From contig NC_087064.1 in NCBI RefSeq assembly GCF_963678635.1, positions 22,618,509-22,678,508 on the forward strand: 60,000 nucleotides of DNA. The letters run 5' to 3'. The stretch comes from Symsagittifera roscoffensis (lineage: Eukaryota > Xenacoelomorpha > Acoela > Convolutidae). The position numbers and the translations under genes were made by a program. Under the pieces are notes generated by a model, which was not told the DNA's origin, ran no database searches, and saw nothing but the letters and a program-made list of their open reading frames with translations. Positions 9,409-18,639 of the stretch are shown here, one piece after another; within the stretch, counting starts at the first letter, position 1, and each line of letters begins with the position of its first letter.

Positions 9409-9635
9409 TTAGACAAGTTGTATAAATCGTACCTGTGGATATAATCAAGGGTTTTGGAAAGTTGGAGGAATAGTTCGAGTATAGTGTAGAAAATTAAAAA
9501 AATGTTACAAAAAATGATTAGGATTATTAGAAAAGATTCAAGTATATCAAAAAGAAATATTATAAAGGTTTCAAGTATTGTAAAAAAATGTTTAAAATTT
9601 ATGAGTATTTGAGTAACTGATTGAGAGAAGAGCAT
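9405..9635 (-). CDS. 76-aa very hydrophobic small protein of the retroelement
   Basis: The ATG is at 9635. Residues about 15-60 are almost continuously hydrophobic (Phe, Ile and Leu with isolated Glu and Asp residues), enough for one or two membrane helices, followed by a short polar tail ending NLSK. It overlaps the next small ORF by 4 nt. AT-rich DNA can produce such Phe/Ile/Leu ORFs by chance, so the call rests mainly on the ATGA coupling and position between pol and env. No family recognised. Confidence 0.4.
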   Translation of the reverse strand: MLFSQSVTQILINFKHFFTILETFIIFLFDILESFLIILIIFCNIFLIFYTILELFLQLSKTLDYIHRYDLYNLSK

Positions 9636-10233
9636 TTAAGAAATGATCTCTTGGTCGAATATTTTTTGCTGTTCGAGGCGATTTTCTAGTGTGGTCGGAT
9701 TATTTATTAGTTTTTTGACAAGTGGGTTGAGTTTTGTAAAAAATTGTTGGGGGCAATTTTCATGGTGATTGGGAGGTCGTCTTTTTCTCTATTTTTGTTT
9801 GTCAAATGATCCGGGGTATGGTGAGATTTTTATACTTTAGGCTAATTAAAATGTTCATTTTGTTACTTTAGGCTAAGTTAACAAATTTGTTTTGGGGGTA
9901 TTCGTGGTCTGAGTTGGGGAAATATTGTTGATCTTTGGGTTATTAGATAAGGGAGGGGTACGGTATTATGGTGATATTTATTTTAGTTGTCAAGTTGGAG
10001 TGGTTTGCTTATTTTTGACCTGGAGGTCGTAAAGTTATAGTTATAGATGTGCCTGGAGTTCTATATGATTCGTCTAATTGGTCTTAGTTTGAGTTAGAGA
10101 AAGTGACGGATTGGATGAATCCTATTGGTCTATTTTGAACTAGAATTATTACGTACTTGTCAGCATGTTATTTTGAAAAATGTAAATGAAAAATGTTTCG
10201 AAGGTTTCAAGATTGTGAAGTATAATGTTAAAA
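9636..10233 (-). other. Untranslated gap between pol and the accessory cassette
   Basis: About 600 nt without a supportable ORF on either strand, with the same T/G-rich plus-strand bias as the rest of the element. In retrovirus-like elements this is where splice acceptors for subgenomic env messages lie, but I could not pick one with confidence. Confidence 0.5.
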
Positions 10234-12404
10234 TTACTTTTGAAATTCCACTTTCTTTAAAATTTTAGATTGGGGGATGAATATTTTATAATTTTTACGT
10301 GGTTGATTTCGGAGTCTTGTTGTTTTTCTATTTTCTGATTTGTCGATTTGTTCTTGGGGTATTATTTGTTCGGTCATTTTTCTATTTTTTCTTTGTTTTG
10401 GAGATTCTTTATGGTTTTGTGTATTGTTTTTGGTGGCGGTTGGTTTTGTGTTTTGATTTTTGGTGGGGTTATCATTTTGTTCTGTGTTTTTCAGATGTGG
10501 TTCATTTTGAATGATTTTTAATCCTGTGAAAGAATATAATTGAGTTAATTCGCGGAGTGCGTATTCTTTTGGGTAATAAGGTAATAGGTTGTTTCGATGT
10601 TGAACGATTTCTTTTTTGTTTGAGTCGGTAATTTTATATGTGACATCAGTGGGTTTTGCAATTATTTGGTATGGTCCTTTTCGAAGGGGTTGTAATTTTT
10701 TATAAATTCCTTTTTGAGTATTAAAATTAGGTATCAAAACAAATGTTCCAATTTTTAATTCGGAGGCTGGTGTAAAACGTGAATTGATTTGTTCATTAAT
10801 GTTTTGTCTTTGTAATAACTTTTTTGTTATTTTTTGATAAATTTCATTGTGTTTTTTATCTCTATTTAGAATCCATTCGGTGTGTGTACCGGAGGCTAGT
10901 TTAAGAATTTGTGGGTGATGAAAATGATCTTCATCGTGTGTATGTAAAGGTAGGTTATAACAAATTGAGTCTTTATTTGGTTGACAATAACCTTGTGCGT
11001 TTTTATGAGAATTTGCTGTAAACATTATTGGTTTGCGTGGCTTTTGGTTAAAAACCATTTCGTATGGTGACATTCCTAAAGTTGTCGTAATTTGTGAATT
11101 ATACGCTAAGGGAAATAATTTTACATCTGCTGACCATTCGGTATATTTTGTATCATTTCCGTTGATGATACATCTAAGATATTTTGTAATGAACGGTTCA
11201 TACCTTCGACTAAGCCGTTTGTCCAAGGTGCATGAGATGTACGTGGTTTGTGTTTAATGTTATATAAATGACATAGTGTGATAATTTCATTATTTATGAA
11301 TTCTGTACCGTTGTCTGTAACTAAAATTTCTGGTAGTCCGAATTTTGCTATCCAGTGTTCATAGAGTGTTGTGTAAGCGTAATAAGCGTTACAATGTGGT
11401 ACTGGGTTAAGTGCTACATAATGTGTAAATGCGTCAACAATTACCATAATGTAGGAGTTTCCTTCGGATGAGGGTGAAATTGGTCCTTTGGTATCAAATG
11501 AGATACGATGATTAAAGTACAAACTTTGTCCTTTAAAATCTTGTTTTTGTGCTATTTGTTTTTGATTTGGGTAAGGTTTATTTAGTTGACATACTATACA
11601 ATCATTGCATAGTACTTTTATCCAAATTGGTGCATTTGGGAAGTAAAAATTTTGTATAAAATTTGAATATGTTTTTTCTGATCCAGAGTGTCCTTTAATA
11701 TTTTGTGTATGTGAAATATTAAAAGCTATAAGAATCATACTTAAAGGGAGACATGGAACTGTAGATTCATTCAGGTTATACTCTAAAAGGTCTGTATTTT
11801 CGTTAATTGTTGTGTTGTTAAATTTGCGAAAGTATCGGAGGAGTGTTTTGTTTCCTAGAATGGTTGAATCTGCCTTGACAGGTTTAGTTTTATATTTGTG
11901 CCATGATTTAAGTTGTCTAATTATCGGGTCAAGATTTTGATATTGTTTCAGTGTTGAAATTGTAATTGTTTCTGTTGGAGGGAGAAAAATGTTTTCAATT
12001 TCGAATTTAGATAAGGGTATTGTATCAAGTGGGTCGTGATGGTCAAAAACTTGATTTATTGTGTATTTTGAATCATTTGTTTGTGGTCCTGATAAATTTA
12101 TTTTATCAGTTAAATCTTCTTTTTCAATTAGTGGAAAATGGTCTTTTTTAGGCGGGTGTTGTTTTGTTCGTTTTTGTTGGGTGTTATTTTTTATCCATTG
12201 AGAATATGGAATTGGTTTGAAAGTTGATGTTCCAAGTAGATCAACTTCATAATGATTATTTTGACAATCTAAATAAAGTGGGAAATGTTGTAAATTATTT
12301 ATTTGTGATTGTTCAATATCAGTTTTTACTGCATATTTGCATTCCAATCGGGGTGATGTTTCGTTTTCTGCAAGGTAGAATTTTATGTTTTTTGGGTATT
12401 TCAA
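10234..12404 (-). pseudogene. pol: Integrase part of pol (two frames, frameshifted)
   Basis: Frame 11121-12404 carries the zinc-binding HHCC-type region (HTQNIKGHSG, then CNDCIVCQ) and the catalytic core: first Asp in SFDTKGP (near 11495), second Asp in VTDNGTEF (near 11315), Glu in GLVEGMN (near 11210). The DDE triad is complete. A one-base loss near 11175-11182 moves the reading to frame 10234-11226, which carries the rest of the core (KLFPLAYNSQ) and a GPY/F-type module (PLRKGPYQIIAKP) plus a basic, Asn/Lys-rich tail. The reading frames at both ends begin at non-ATG codons, so they are segments of one Pol and not separate genes. The junction with the RT segment is also shifted (homopolymer near 12388-12393). 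Confidence 0.85.
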
Positions 12405-15400
12405 CTGTTGTTTTTCGTGTAAGTAATTCAGGTGGTGTATTTCGACTTAAGGTGTCTGGTAATGCAAGATTTTTTCCAGCAGTCCAAACTATATGTAAGT
12501 TTGGAAATTTCATTAGAATTAGTTGAAATCTGTAAACTCGGTGGTTTGGGTTAGATTTTTGTGTAAAGAGAAAGATGATTGGTTTATGGTCTGTGAATAG
12601 AACTGTTGGATGTTTTGATCCAAGTATCAGAAATTCATATTCTGTCAGTGTATATATTATGGCTGTACATTCTCTCATTAGAGTTGAGAGTCGTAGCTCT
12701 GCTTGAGTGAATAATCGAGAATTTGCTGATATGAGGTTCATTTTATTTGTACCATTATGTGATTGTAATAGTGCTGCACCGATGCCAAAGTTCGAAGCAT
12801 CGCACATTGCATAAAATGGTTGATTTGAATCTGGAATTGTGTTTGAAATTTGTTCAGTTAAAAGTTTCTTTATTTCTTCAAATCGTGTTTGATGTTCTGT
12901 GTTCCATTCAAAGTTATTTTGTTGTCTAAGGATGTTATAAAATGGTCGTAGATATAATTGCATTTTATAAACATATTTACTTAAAAAGTTTAACATTCCA
13001 AGAAATTCTTGGATTTTCTTTTTATTTGTTGGTGGTTGAAGTTTTTGAATAGCGTCAATGCGTGATTTCAATGGAGTGATTGTTTTTCTTTCTATATTAT
13101 GTCCTAAGAATTTAACTCTTGTCAAAAAGAAGTGTGATTTATCGGGGGCGGCCTTCAGATTTTCGTTCTGAAGTATTTGGTGATATTTTTCTAGAACATT
13201 GAACATCTCGTCTTTTGTTTGTGATTGCATAAAAACATCGTCTAGATAGGTGATTGCGTTTTTCTTGAGTATTAGTGGTCTAAAAATTTTGCTCATAAAA
13301 GCTGAAAATGCTGCTGGTCCTATGGATATTCCATAGAATAAGCGGTTGAATTCATATTGTTGGTTTCCGATAACAAATTGTGTTAAACGTCGTGATTGTT
13401 CATCTAGTGGCATTTGATTGTATGCACTATTCATATCGGCGGTTGTAAAGTATTTGCCGTTTATTTTTGTTAAAATAACTTGTATTGGTTCAATGGGCCA
13501 ATTACATTTTGATTCATCTATAAGTGAATTGAGGTATCTAGCATCGAGAACGATTTTTAATGATTCTCCTTTAGCTAGAATGATAACGGGGTTGATAAAT
13601 GTGTTGCCTTTTGGTTGTTCTTCTTTGTTTACTGGTGATATAATGTTGTATTGTTCTAAAATGTCGAGTAATCTGTTCACTTTATCATGTAAGTGAATCG
13701 GTACTTTACTTGCTCTCTGTTTTTTGAAAACTGCGTCTGGTTTTAACGGGAGATGTAGTGATGAACTGATTTTTCCAACATCGAATTTTGATGTTGCATA
13801 GACTGATGAATATTCAATTAGCTGTTTGGCTAACTTTTCGAATTCGTCTTGTGTTATTTGTGAATGTTGGAAATTAAACATTGTTAAAAATTTCTGTTGG
13901 TCCTCTGTGTAGTTACTTATGTTGAATGTAGGTTTGAAATATGGAGTTTTTGTGAAATAATCCATATTTCTGTTTTCGTTACTTATTATATTATTTATAG
14001 ATAATTCTTCATTAAGAATTGTAGATTGGCAAATATCTAGTAATTGGAGTATATTATTTACGCGATAGGCTTTTTCGTGTATTGGTGATATTGTAGCGTT
14101 GGTTTCACAATATCCTAAAAGTCCTAACGGTAATGTTACTTGGTAAGGTGTGTTGTTATAGACATGTAAGGAAATGATATCGGAATTCGAATTTTTCAAA
14201 TATTTTATGGATGAGATTGTGATTTTGAAAAATTTGTGAATAGGTTTGAATTCAAATTCTGACATATAAAATTTTTGTTTGTTTTGTTCTTTATCATATT
14301 GGTGAACTTGTTTCATTGAAAAATTATAGATATTTCCTGATAGTGGTTTTAGGTGTTTTCTTTGTTGGTTAAATATCGGGTAGAATTTTGAAAAGAATGG
14401 TGGTTGTTTATTTAATCTTTGAAAAAATGTTAAGGATGTTTCTTTTGTTTTTGTATATTTATCTTTGATTAATATTTTACTATTTAGGATGTTAATTGTT
14501 GGTATATACTTCGAAATAAATGGTATTCCAATGATATTATATTTAATATCAGTGATATGGAATATTTGTTTAAATGGCTTATTTAAAATTTTGCTTTGCT
14601 CCATTGTTCTGGTGGGGAGGAGAAATAATTGGATTTTTCCGTAGTTTATCAATGTTGATCCTTGTGCTGTTGCTAACTTACTGGAGGTTTCAAGAGGTGT
14701 TAGCTTTGGGTGTAAAGTTTTTATTTCATTCCATGTGGGGATGTTTATTATGTTTGATTCTGCTCCTGAATCAATTAAAAAATCTATTTCAAGGTCTGGT
14801 GGTTGAAATTCTTTATTTCTTGGGCTTTCTAAGAGAAATGGTATTGTCCAAATTTTTTCTTTGGGTTGTTCTTTTTGTATATTTTGATAAATGTGGTTTG
14901 TATTCAAGCATTTTGTTTTGGTATTTTTATTGGTTTGATTTGTAGTGTTAATCTCATTTGTTTCTTGTGTCGTTGGTGTGGAATTTATGGGTGTAGTGTA
15001 ATAATTTTGAAGAAATTCTGATTGATTTTCATATATGTGTGATGAAAAGGGTTGTTCATATATGACAGATTCATAGTCATTTTCGACTTTTATCATATTG
15101 ATAGAAAGAGTGTTTTCAGTATCACTTTCTGAATCTGATGATGTACAGTTTATTTGATTGAGTTGTAACGTATCAGTTACTGTGTCATCAATACCTGGAG
15201 GGTCTGATGTTGTTTCTGGGTTAGATTGTACTTGATTGATTTGTCTTTGATGTTTAGGTGTACTACTTCTGTGGCGATTATTAGAATTATTATAGTTATT
15301 ATTATTCCGGTGTGGTGATTGGGAATAATTTCTATAACGATTATTATAACTTGAGTGTCGATTTTGTGAATTATTTCGCGATCTGTTTTGGTAATTATTG

Positions 15401-15915
15401 TTTGGTCTGTTATAGTTCGATCTATTATATGAGTTATTCCTTGATTGATTGTTCGGGTAATTCTGGTTTCGGTTGTTTGAATAACTTCTATTTCGATTAT
15501 AGGAGTAGTTTCTATTCCTATTGTATGATGAATTTCGTGATTGGTTGTTTGGATAGTAGTTATTTCTTGATTGGGAATTAGATCTAGAAACAAATCGTTG
15601 TGTATTTGAATTTGATCTGGAGTAGTTATTTCGACTATTTGGTCTATTGTAGTGATTTTGTGATGAATTATTCGTGTTTCTTCGTTCTGGTGATCTTCCT
15701 CTATAACTTGAGTTATATGGTGATTGATTTCTTGTATAATTTGTATTGTTCGGGAGTGGTTTTCCTGAACTGTTGTTGCTGTAGACTGTTTTGTTCGGTA
15801 GATTTTGATCTTTTTTCATGTATTGATAGAATGATTTATTTGGTTCTTTATATTTTTGAGGTTTATTTTGATTGTCTTGCTGTTTTTGTCTACATTCGGA
15901 AATACTATTGTTCAT
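12319..15915 (-). CDS. pol: Pol N-terminal part: basic N/R/S region, aspartic protease, RT, RNase H
   Basis: The 1198-aa frame begins at ATG 15915; the frame is closed 12 nt further upstream. Residues about 30-230 are an Asn/Arg/Ser/Tyr repeat region (SRNNSYNR-like) that probably binds nucleic acid; there is no CCHC knuckle. Protease: FLIDSGAES at about 380. RT: LDARYLN, TTADMNSAYNQ and the catalytic YLDDV near 890. RNase H: CDASNFGIGAALL near 1037, with downstream Glu and Asp (MRECTA, FTDHKP). Catalytic residues are all present. No capsid (Gag) domain precedes the basic region, so the N-terminus looks like the tail of a Gag-Pol cut by the 5' truncation. The integrase continues in another frame. 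Confidence 0.85.
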   Translation of the reverse strand: MNNSISECRQKQQDNQNKPQKYKEPNKSFYQYMKKDQNLPNKTVYSNNSSGKPLPNNTNYTRNQSPYNSSYRGRSPERRNTNNSSQNHYNRPNSRNNYSRSNSNTQRFVSRSNSQSRNNYYPNNQSRNSSYNRNRNYSYNRNRSYSNNRNQNYPNNQSRNNSYNRSNYNRPNNNYQNRSRNNSQNRHSSYNNRYRNYSQSPHRNNNNYNNSNNRHRSSTPKHQRQINQVQSNPETTSDPPGIDDTVTDTLQLNQINCTSSDSESDTENTLSINMIKVENDYESVIYEQPFSSHIYENQSEFLQNYYTTPINSTPTTQETNEINTTNQTNKNTKTKCLNTNHIYQNIQKEQPKEKIWTIPFLLESPRNKEFQPPDLEIDFLIDSGAESNIINIPTWNEIKTLHPKLTPLETSSKLATAQGSTLINYGKIQLFLLPTRTMEQSKILNKPFKQIFHITDIKYNIIGIPFISKYIPTINILNSKILIKDKYTKTKETSLTFFQRLNKQPPFFSKFYPIFNQQRKHLKPLSGNIYNFSMKQVHQYDKEQNKQKFYMSEFEFKPIHKFFKITISSIKYLKNSNSDIISLHVYNNTPYQVTLPLGLLGYCETNATISPIHEKAYRVNNILQLLDICQSTILNEELSINNIISNENRNMDYFTKTPYFKPTFNISNYTEDQQKFLTMFNFQHSQITQDEFEKLAKQLIEYSSVYATSKFDVGKISSSLHLPLKPDAVFKKQRASKVPIHLHDKVNRLLDILEQYNIISPVNKEEQPKGNTFINPVIILAKGESLKIVLDARYLNSLIDESKCNWPIEPIQVILTKINGKYFTTADMNSAYNQMPLDEQSRRLTQFVIGNQQYEFNRLFYGISIGPAAFSAFMSKIFRPLILKKNAITYLDDVFMQSQTKDEMFNVLEKYHQILQNENLKAAPDKSHFFLTRVKFLGHNIERKTITPLKSRIDAIQKLQPPTNKKKIQEFLGMLNFLSKYVYKMQLYLRPFYNILRQQNNFEWNTEHQTRFEEIKKLLTEQISNTIPDSNQPFYAMCDASNFGIGAALLQSHNGTNKMNLISANSRLFTQAELRLSTLMRECTAIIYTLTEYEFLILGSKHPTVLFTDHKPIIFLFTQKSNPNHRVYRFQLILMKFPNLHIVWTAGKNLALPDTLSRNTPPELLTRKTTVEIPKKHKILPCRKRNITPIGMQICSKN

Positions 15916-15927
15916 ATTGTCCGATCG

Positions 15928-16919
15928 TCATGAAAATTGACACGCGGACTAATTAAGCTGTGCCAAACATATATACTCTCCATAATTAACCTTGCAAACC
16001 ACTCGGTACAACATAAAATTGATAGTCGTGTGAGGTGGGGCGGAAAAGGAAAAAGAGTCAAAATCTCTTTCCATACGGAACTTCTTTCCGACTGCCCGTT
16101 GAATTGGCGAAGCACTAATCATACACAAAAATGGCTATGTAAAGTTCGTCTCGGCCTCCCCAACTTTTGAATCTAACTGCAACAAAACAAGTCAGCGTGA
16201 ACAAATGTTCCTTCATTTTCTACATGCAAACTCATTTTCTACACCCTATGACACAATTTTTGAACAACTTTATAATTCATTTTTACGAGGGGGCGGGAAA
16301 ATGGAAAAAGACAAAAATATGATATAAAAACGATTTGTTAGTTTTTCAAGAAAGAACATTTTTTAAATCTGAGGTAAGTCTTAAGGGGCATAACAAAGTT
16401 CGTCTTTTTTCCAGTTTTCCACCCCCCTCGTAAAATTACAAAATAAAGCTGTTCAAAAATTGTTCACACGGCATTTTGCATGTAAGAAATGCTGACACGT
16501 TTTAATGCAGTTTAACAGGAACAAAAAATTTGAACACAGAGGCGAAGCTTCGTTTCGCAAACACTTGCGAGAACACGGCAAAAAGCAGCTCTATAAAAGC
16601 AATAATAAAAATTTAGCGACCTAGAGATTAAAGTCTCACACACTAACCACGAAAGCTTAATAGTACCATTAAACACTCAGTCACAAATAAAGCAGCGAAC
16701 AGATGCTATGCAATTTCCAATGCTACAGTAAAATTTCCAAATAAGTGAACACTTTTAATGAACTTTTATTTGCGAGTTAGGTTAGAAAAAAGAAGGTTCG
16801 TAATATCACACTAAGCTAATCGCAAAAGTAAATAGACTTCGATATACTGATTTTCAGACAAAATCAAAGGGGAGAACTGAAGAAGAGCCGAAAGTTCTTG
16901 CCATTTCAATACTGTCAAA
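15928..16919. other. Flank of the truncated element; foldback and hairpin relics, no gene
   Basis: Base composition changes here from T/G-biased to balanced. The stretch holds an inverted repeat (listed separately) and, near 16540-16590, a hairpin-rich remnant (GGCGAAGCTTCGTTTCGCAAACACTTGCGA) related to the hairpin in the 17.8-20.1 kb tandem repeat. A G-rich segment near 16030-16060 resembles part of the foldback arm. No protein-coding evidence. Confidence 0.5.
16185..16500. repeat. Small foldback element
   Basis: 16254-16312 (CAATTTTTGAACAACTTTAT..., then a G-run with GGGAAAATGGAAAAAGAC) is the imperfect reverse complement of 16402-16462. Outer parts (GTCAGC and CATGCAAA near 16190-16230, and their complements near 16475-16495) extend the arms. 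The centre is about 90 nt. Seen directly; the class (MITE or foldback) is inferred. Confidence 0.7.
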
Positions 16920-17372
16920 CTAAAAATTGGGAATCATTTGGTTGTTATCCGGAGCCAGCGAGCATCTTGAAAACAGGCGAATTGCCACGTAAGTTTTTTT
17001 GGATTTTTTATATACAAAGAACAATACTAGCCTCGTTTCTAAATTGAGCGTTGACTGCACACACGAGTAGTCATGGTAGAATCCCCCAGACTCTTGATAT
17101 ACTCGGCAACAGAACAATTGACCACTGGCGAAACTCAGAGCTGCCAACGCATCCATCGCACACGAGTCTATCCCACCAGCCCCAGCGTGGTGATCGCCAT
17201 CGCCCAAACCCAATCCTTCCATTACATTCTCCACGGCTGCGTGGTCCTCACATGTGACCAGATCGGGTGGTGCGTCAATTTCATTGGCACTTGTTTCGGG
17301 CGTGTCTACAATAGCCGAGTTTTGAGAAGAGTTAGATTCCAGTACTGCTGCCAATGTTTCATCCGACGACAT
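16920..17372 (-). CDS. Acidic 150-aa ORF, possible first coding exon of a host gene
   Basis: The ATG at 17372 opens a Ser/Glu/Asp/Ala-rich N-terminus (MSSDETLAAVLESNSS), then a Gly/Asp/His patch (GLGLGDGDHH) and MDALAALSFASG. After about residue 90 composition changes to basic and hydrophobic, as if translation had run into an intron or non-coding DNA. I could not find a convincing donor. The acidic N-terminus and balanced codon use suggest a real gene start, such as a nuclear or regulatory protein, whose downstream exons were lost or displaced by the insertions at lower coordinates. The family is not recognised. Confidence 0.35.
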   Translation of the reverse strand: MSSDETLAAVLESNSSQNSAIVDTPETSANEIDAPPDLVTCEDHAAVENVMEGLGLGDGDHHAGAGGIDSCAMDALAALSFASGQLFCCRVYQESGGFYHDYSCVQSTLNLETRLVLFFVYKKSKKTYVAIRLFSRCSLAPDNNQMIPNF

Positions 17373-17814
17373 TTCAAAAATGAGTTCGTATTTCTATAAA
17401 AAGGCACGTGCCGTGATTTATAAAGAACTGAGGTCTTTTGACCTCGTAGACACTTCTTTTTCATATAGGTCAAATGAGTTATTGAAGCGCTAAATATCAG
17501 GCTGATAAATTTTCTCGGTTGAATCTTTTGGTCTCTTTTGACATCCGTAGCCATTTTCATCTAAAAATATAGCATTCATTTTATATACATTAATGTATAT
17601 TCCAGTAATATTGGGCTCTTTCGCACTTCCAATACCCACCCATCCACAAACACACGCAGGTACAAATTTAACGTTTTCATACTGTAATATGAGTTTTATA
17701 GAAAAGAACCTTACCGTTGTGTACACATTCGTTGTTCATGCCTTACTTAGTAAAAACAAATCATTAAGCCACAGCAAAACGTAAAACTACAACAAAAGGA
17801 AAACTTTACATTGT
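17373..17814. other. Non-coding stretch before the tandem repeat
   Basis: Short overlapping ORFs exist on both strands (17306-17560, 17490-17726, 17593-17784) but none has domain or splice support. Nothing else recognised. Confidence 0.4.
17405..17424 (-). promoter_or_regulatory. Possible core promoter: E-box and TATA-like palindrome upstream of the acidic ORF
   Basis: CACGTG (17405-17410) and TTTATAAA (17417-17424) lie 33-52 nt upstream of the ATG at 17372 on the minus strand. Both are palindromic, so orientation is not informative. This is only suggestive, because TATA-like words are common in AT-rich DNA. Confidence 0.2.
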
Positions 17815-17874
17815 GGACCAATTGAAACACAGAAACGATACCACACAACCATAGCATTGCAAACTTGCATCATG

Positions 17875-17906
<32 letters not shown>

Positions 17907-18603
17907 TGGTTTTTACCCCCTTCTTGGATTCGAAGGTGTAGTGAGAAAAGCCGAAAACGGCTATAATCTCGATAGCGATATATTTGTACGAAGGTGCTCT
18001 GTTCTGCAGAGCCTAAAGCGGCCACTGTACATCTGTTTTTTAAAACCTGTTTTAGCAGTCAGAAAATGAAACGAAACCACTAAGTCAAAAAAAAAACTTT
18101 CAAAAACTTCATAAATTTGTCTGGAATGATGCAAGGAGAACATGTCAAGAAACATAATCGCCCGAGTTAAATAAGTTTTCAGAAACAATTATCGATTGGC
18201 AAAGAAGCCGACAAAAGCTGAGTAAACTGTTGAGCCGAAAACAAAAATGTTGTCATGAATCTGAAAGCCCTAGAATAAAATTTCCTGAGTTTTACGCTGC
18301 TTTCCTGAACAAAAATCTATTTTCCCCTTCAAGCGACAAAAAAATTATGTCAATAAACCGATGAAACATAAGCTGAGGCCAAAAAAGACAGCTCGAAAAA
18401 AAATAAAGCAAGACAAAAAAATCAGTATTGGTTAACTTTCAAATTACAGGAATAAACACAAAAAATCAACACAGGCAAAGCAGAGCTTCGCACCACTTGC
18501 GATATAAAAAAGGAATGACTATCACTTATTGAAGATGAACCGACCAATCGAAAAATAAACACAGAGGCGAAGCGGATACCACAAAAATAGCATTACAAAC
18601 TAG

Positions 18604-18639
<36 letters not shown>

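Larger units (their letters stand above)
3670..15927 (-). mobile_element. Env-bearing Ty3/gypsy (retrovirus-like) element, 5'-truncated
   Basis: Order in transcription direction: basic Asn/Arg/Ser region, aspartic protease, reverse transcriptase, RNase H, integrase with GPY/F-type tail, about 600 nt gap, two tiny hydrophobic ORFs, a Pro/Ser-rich ORF, an 872-aa glycoprotein, and a 601-aa ORF. The PR-RT-RH-IN order places it in Ty3/gypsy. The plus strand is markedly T/G-rich across the whole element, and this bias ends abruptly near 15925, where the gag capsid region, leader and 5' LTR should begin. Pol has two frame breaks while the five downstream ORFs are uninterrupted. No paired LTRs were found, and the 3' end is undefined (it probably lies between 1.6 and 3.6 kb). 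Confidence 0.85.

Noticed and set aside
12385-12400. A AAA AAC heptamer as a programmed -1 slippery site between RT/RNase H and integrase
   Set aside because: It is in the wrong frame for the upstream reading, and the needed shift is +1; a homopolymer indel is simpler.
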